Part shown: one piece after another, positions 13,122 through 13,358 of the stretch
How positions within the stretch are numbered: position 1 is the stretch's first letter
Layout: every line of letters starts with the position of its first letter
DNA from: Candidatus Collierbacteria bacterium
GTDB taxonomy: Bacteria; Patescibacteriota; Microgenomatia; UBA1400; MFAQ01
Assembly: GCA_003531665.1 (NCBI GenBank)
Contig: DQFC01000043.1
Span: forward strand, 31,021-44,378
Reading direction: 5' to 3'
DNA length: 13,358 nucleotides
Made by a program: the position numbers and the translations under genes
Notes under the pieces: generated by a model
The model's database searches: none
What the model saw: only the letters and a program-made list of their open reading frames with translations
Told to the model about the DNA's origin: nothing

Positions 13122-13150
13122 ATAGTATCACACCAAGCCTGTTGTGTCAA
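13122..13150 (-). promoter_or_regulatory. Promoter of the 13074-12286 gene pair
   Basis: Minus strand TTGACA (13150-13145), 17 bp, TACTAT (13127-13122). The region around its -10 nearly repeats that of the promoter at 9753. Confidence 0.75.
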
Positions 13151-13162
13151 GGCCAGGCACCT

Positions 13163-13182
13163 TCTCCCCTGTCAAGGGGAGA
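13163..13182. repeat. Palindromic intergenic element (CTCCCCT...AGGGGAG)
   Basis: Eight-bp perfect arms TCTCCCCT and AGGGGAGA with a GTCA loop, followed by a purine-rich stretch to about 13203. No T-run, so it is more like a dispersed palindromic repeat than a terminator. From 13151 to about 13320 no gene is seen. Confidence 0.5.
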
Positions 13183-13237
13183 GACGGTGTAGCCGAGAGG
13201 GGTTTACTCCACCTTCCTACCTTCAGCCACAGGCTGA

Positions 13238-13257
13238 TCCGCCTCTGGCGGAGTTTT
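13238..13257. repeat. Palindromic intergenic element (TCCGCC...GGCGGA)
   Basis: TCCGCC (13238-13243) and GGCGGA (13247-13252) with a TCT loop, followed by GTTTT. It resembles the CTCCGCC core of the terminator at 827 and could be a weak plus-strand terminator, but no plus-strand gene precedes it. Confidence 0.45.
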
Positions 13258-13284
13258 CCTTGTCCTTTTCCCTTTTTCTGTCTT

Positions 13285-13316
13285 GAGTTCTAGAGTTCTT
13301 GCGTTCTTGAGTTCTT
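13285..13316. repeat. Four tandem octamers (GAGTTCTT type)
   Basis: GAGTTCTA, GAGTTCTT, GCGTTCTT and GAGTTCTT follow each other without gaps. The last three units recur, with one base changed, inside the DUF4012 gene at 1146-1169. Confidence 0.75.
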
Positions 13317-13319
13317 TAG

Positions 13320-13358
13320 TTACCCCCCGTCCTTCAAGCTCGCCAAAAATTCCTTATT
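13320..13358 (-). CDS. Possible C-terminal end of a minus-strand gene (runs off the right edge)
   Basis: The minus strand is open from the window edge for 12 codons, reading NKEFLASLKDGG, then TAA at 13322-13320. The helix-like, protein-like ending and the repeat array immediately after it are compatible with the 3' end of a gene, but the fragment is too short to be sure. Confidence 0.3.
   Translation of the reverse strand, partial: NKEFLASLKDGG

Noticed and set aside
13285..13316. CRISPR-like array
   Set aside because: The 8-bp units are contiguous without spacers, so this is a simple tandem repeat.

Overview
The window looks like a chromosomal segment from a Patescibacteria/CPR-type bacterium, most likely a Microgenomates-like lineage. 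Supporting signs are a DUF4012 protein, an FkbM-type methyltransferase fragment, many short 'orphan' lipoproteins and membrane proteins, and low-complexity and palindromic dispersed repeats that have entered a coding sequence. TGA is used as a stop, so the recoded CPR lineages (code 25) are unlikely. A Chloroflexota origin is the main alternative, because SBP-VWA/TelA clusters and Thr/Pro-rich lipoproteins also occur there. The placement is an inference from gene content; no rRNA, tRNA or phylogenetic marker is present. No CRISPR array, transposase, integrase or phage gene was seen.

Layout. The left edge holds the 5' part of a minus-strand FkbM-like methyltransferase (1-304). A small plus-strand lipoprotein (425-817), the DUF4012 protein (910-2376, apparently leaderless) and a multi-pass membrane protein (2442-2984) follow, each with its own promoter. 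A minus-strand lipoprotein (3108-3824) comes next. The centre is a four-gene minus-strand operon: substrate-binding/VWA lipoprotein (8950-7178), XpaC-like membrane protein (7120-6419), membrane-anchored, cysteine-paired SBP-like protein (6422-5244) and TelA (5175-3949). It starts at a TTGACA promoter and ends in a strong terminator. Divergent from it is a two-gene unit of small unknown proteins (9136-9720), then a small membrane protein (9865-10335). On the minus strand is a 434-residue repeat protein predicted to be a beta-solenoid (11715-10411). A tiny lipoprotein (11900-12196) and a two-gene unit of small helical proteins (13074-12286) follow. The right edge is a repeat-rich intergenic stretch that may include the last codons of another minus-strand gene.

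How the genes may work together. The central operon pairs a surface module (two SBP-type proteins, one with an intact VWA metal site, and no ABC permease or ATPase) with an inner-membrane/cytoplasmic XpaC-TelA module. XpaC and TelA are known partners in toxic-anion and envelope-stress loci. The simplest reading is a ligand- or metal-sensing envelope-stress system rather than an importer. The flanking lipoproteins, small membrane proteins and beta-solenoid protein may belong to the same envelope theme, but that is only suggested by proximity.

Regulatory layout is unusually legible. Almost every transcription unit has a recognisable sigma-70-type promoter (seven with a TTGACA or near-TTGACA -35 and exactly 17 bp spacing, plus one weaker TTGATG/TAAAAT), a clear Shine-Dalgarno and a rho-independent terminator. 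Two pairs of promoters share sequence beyond the -10 box.
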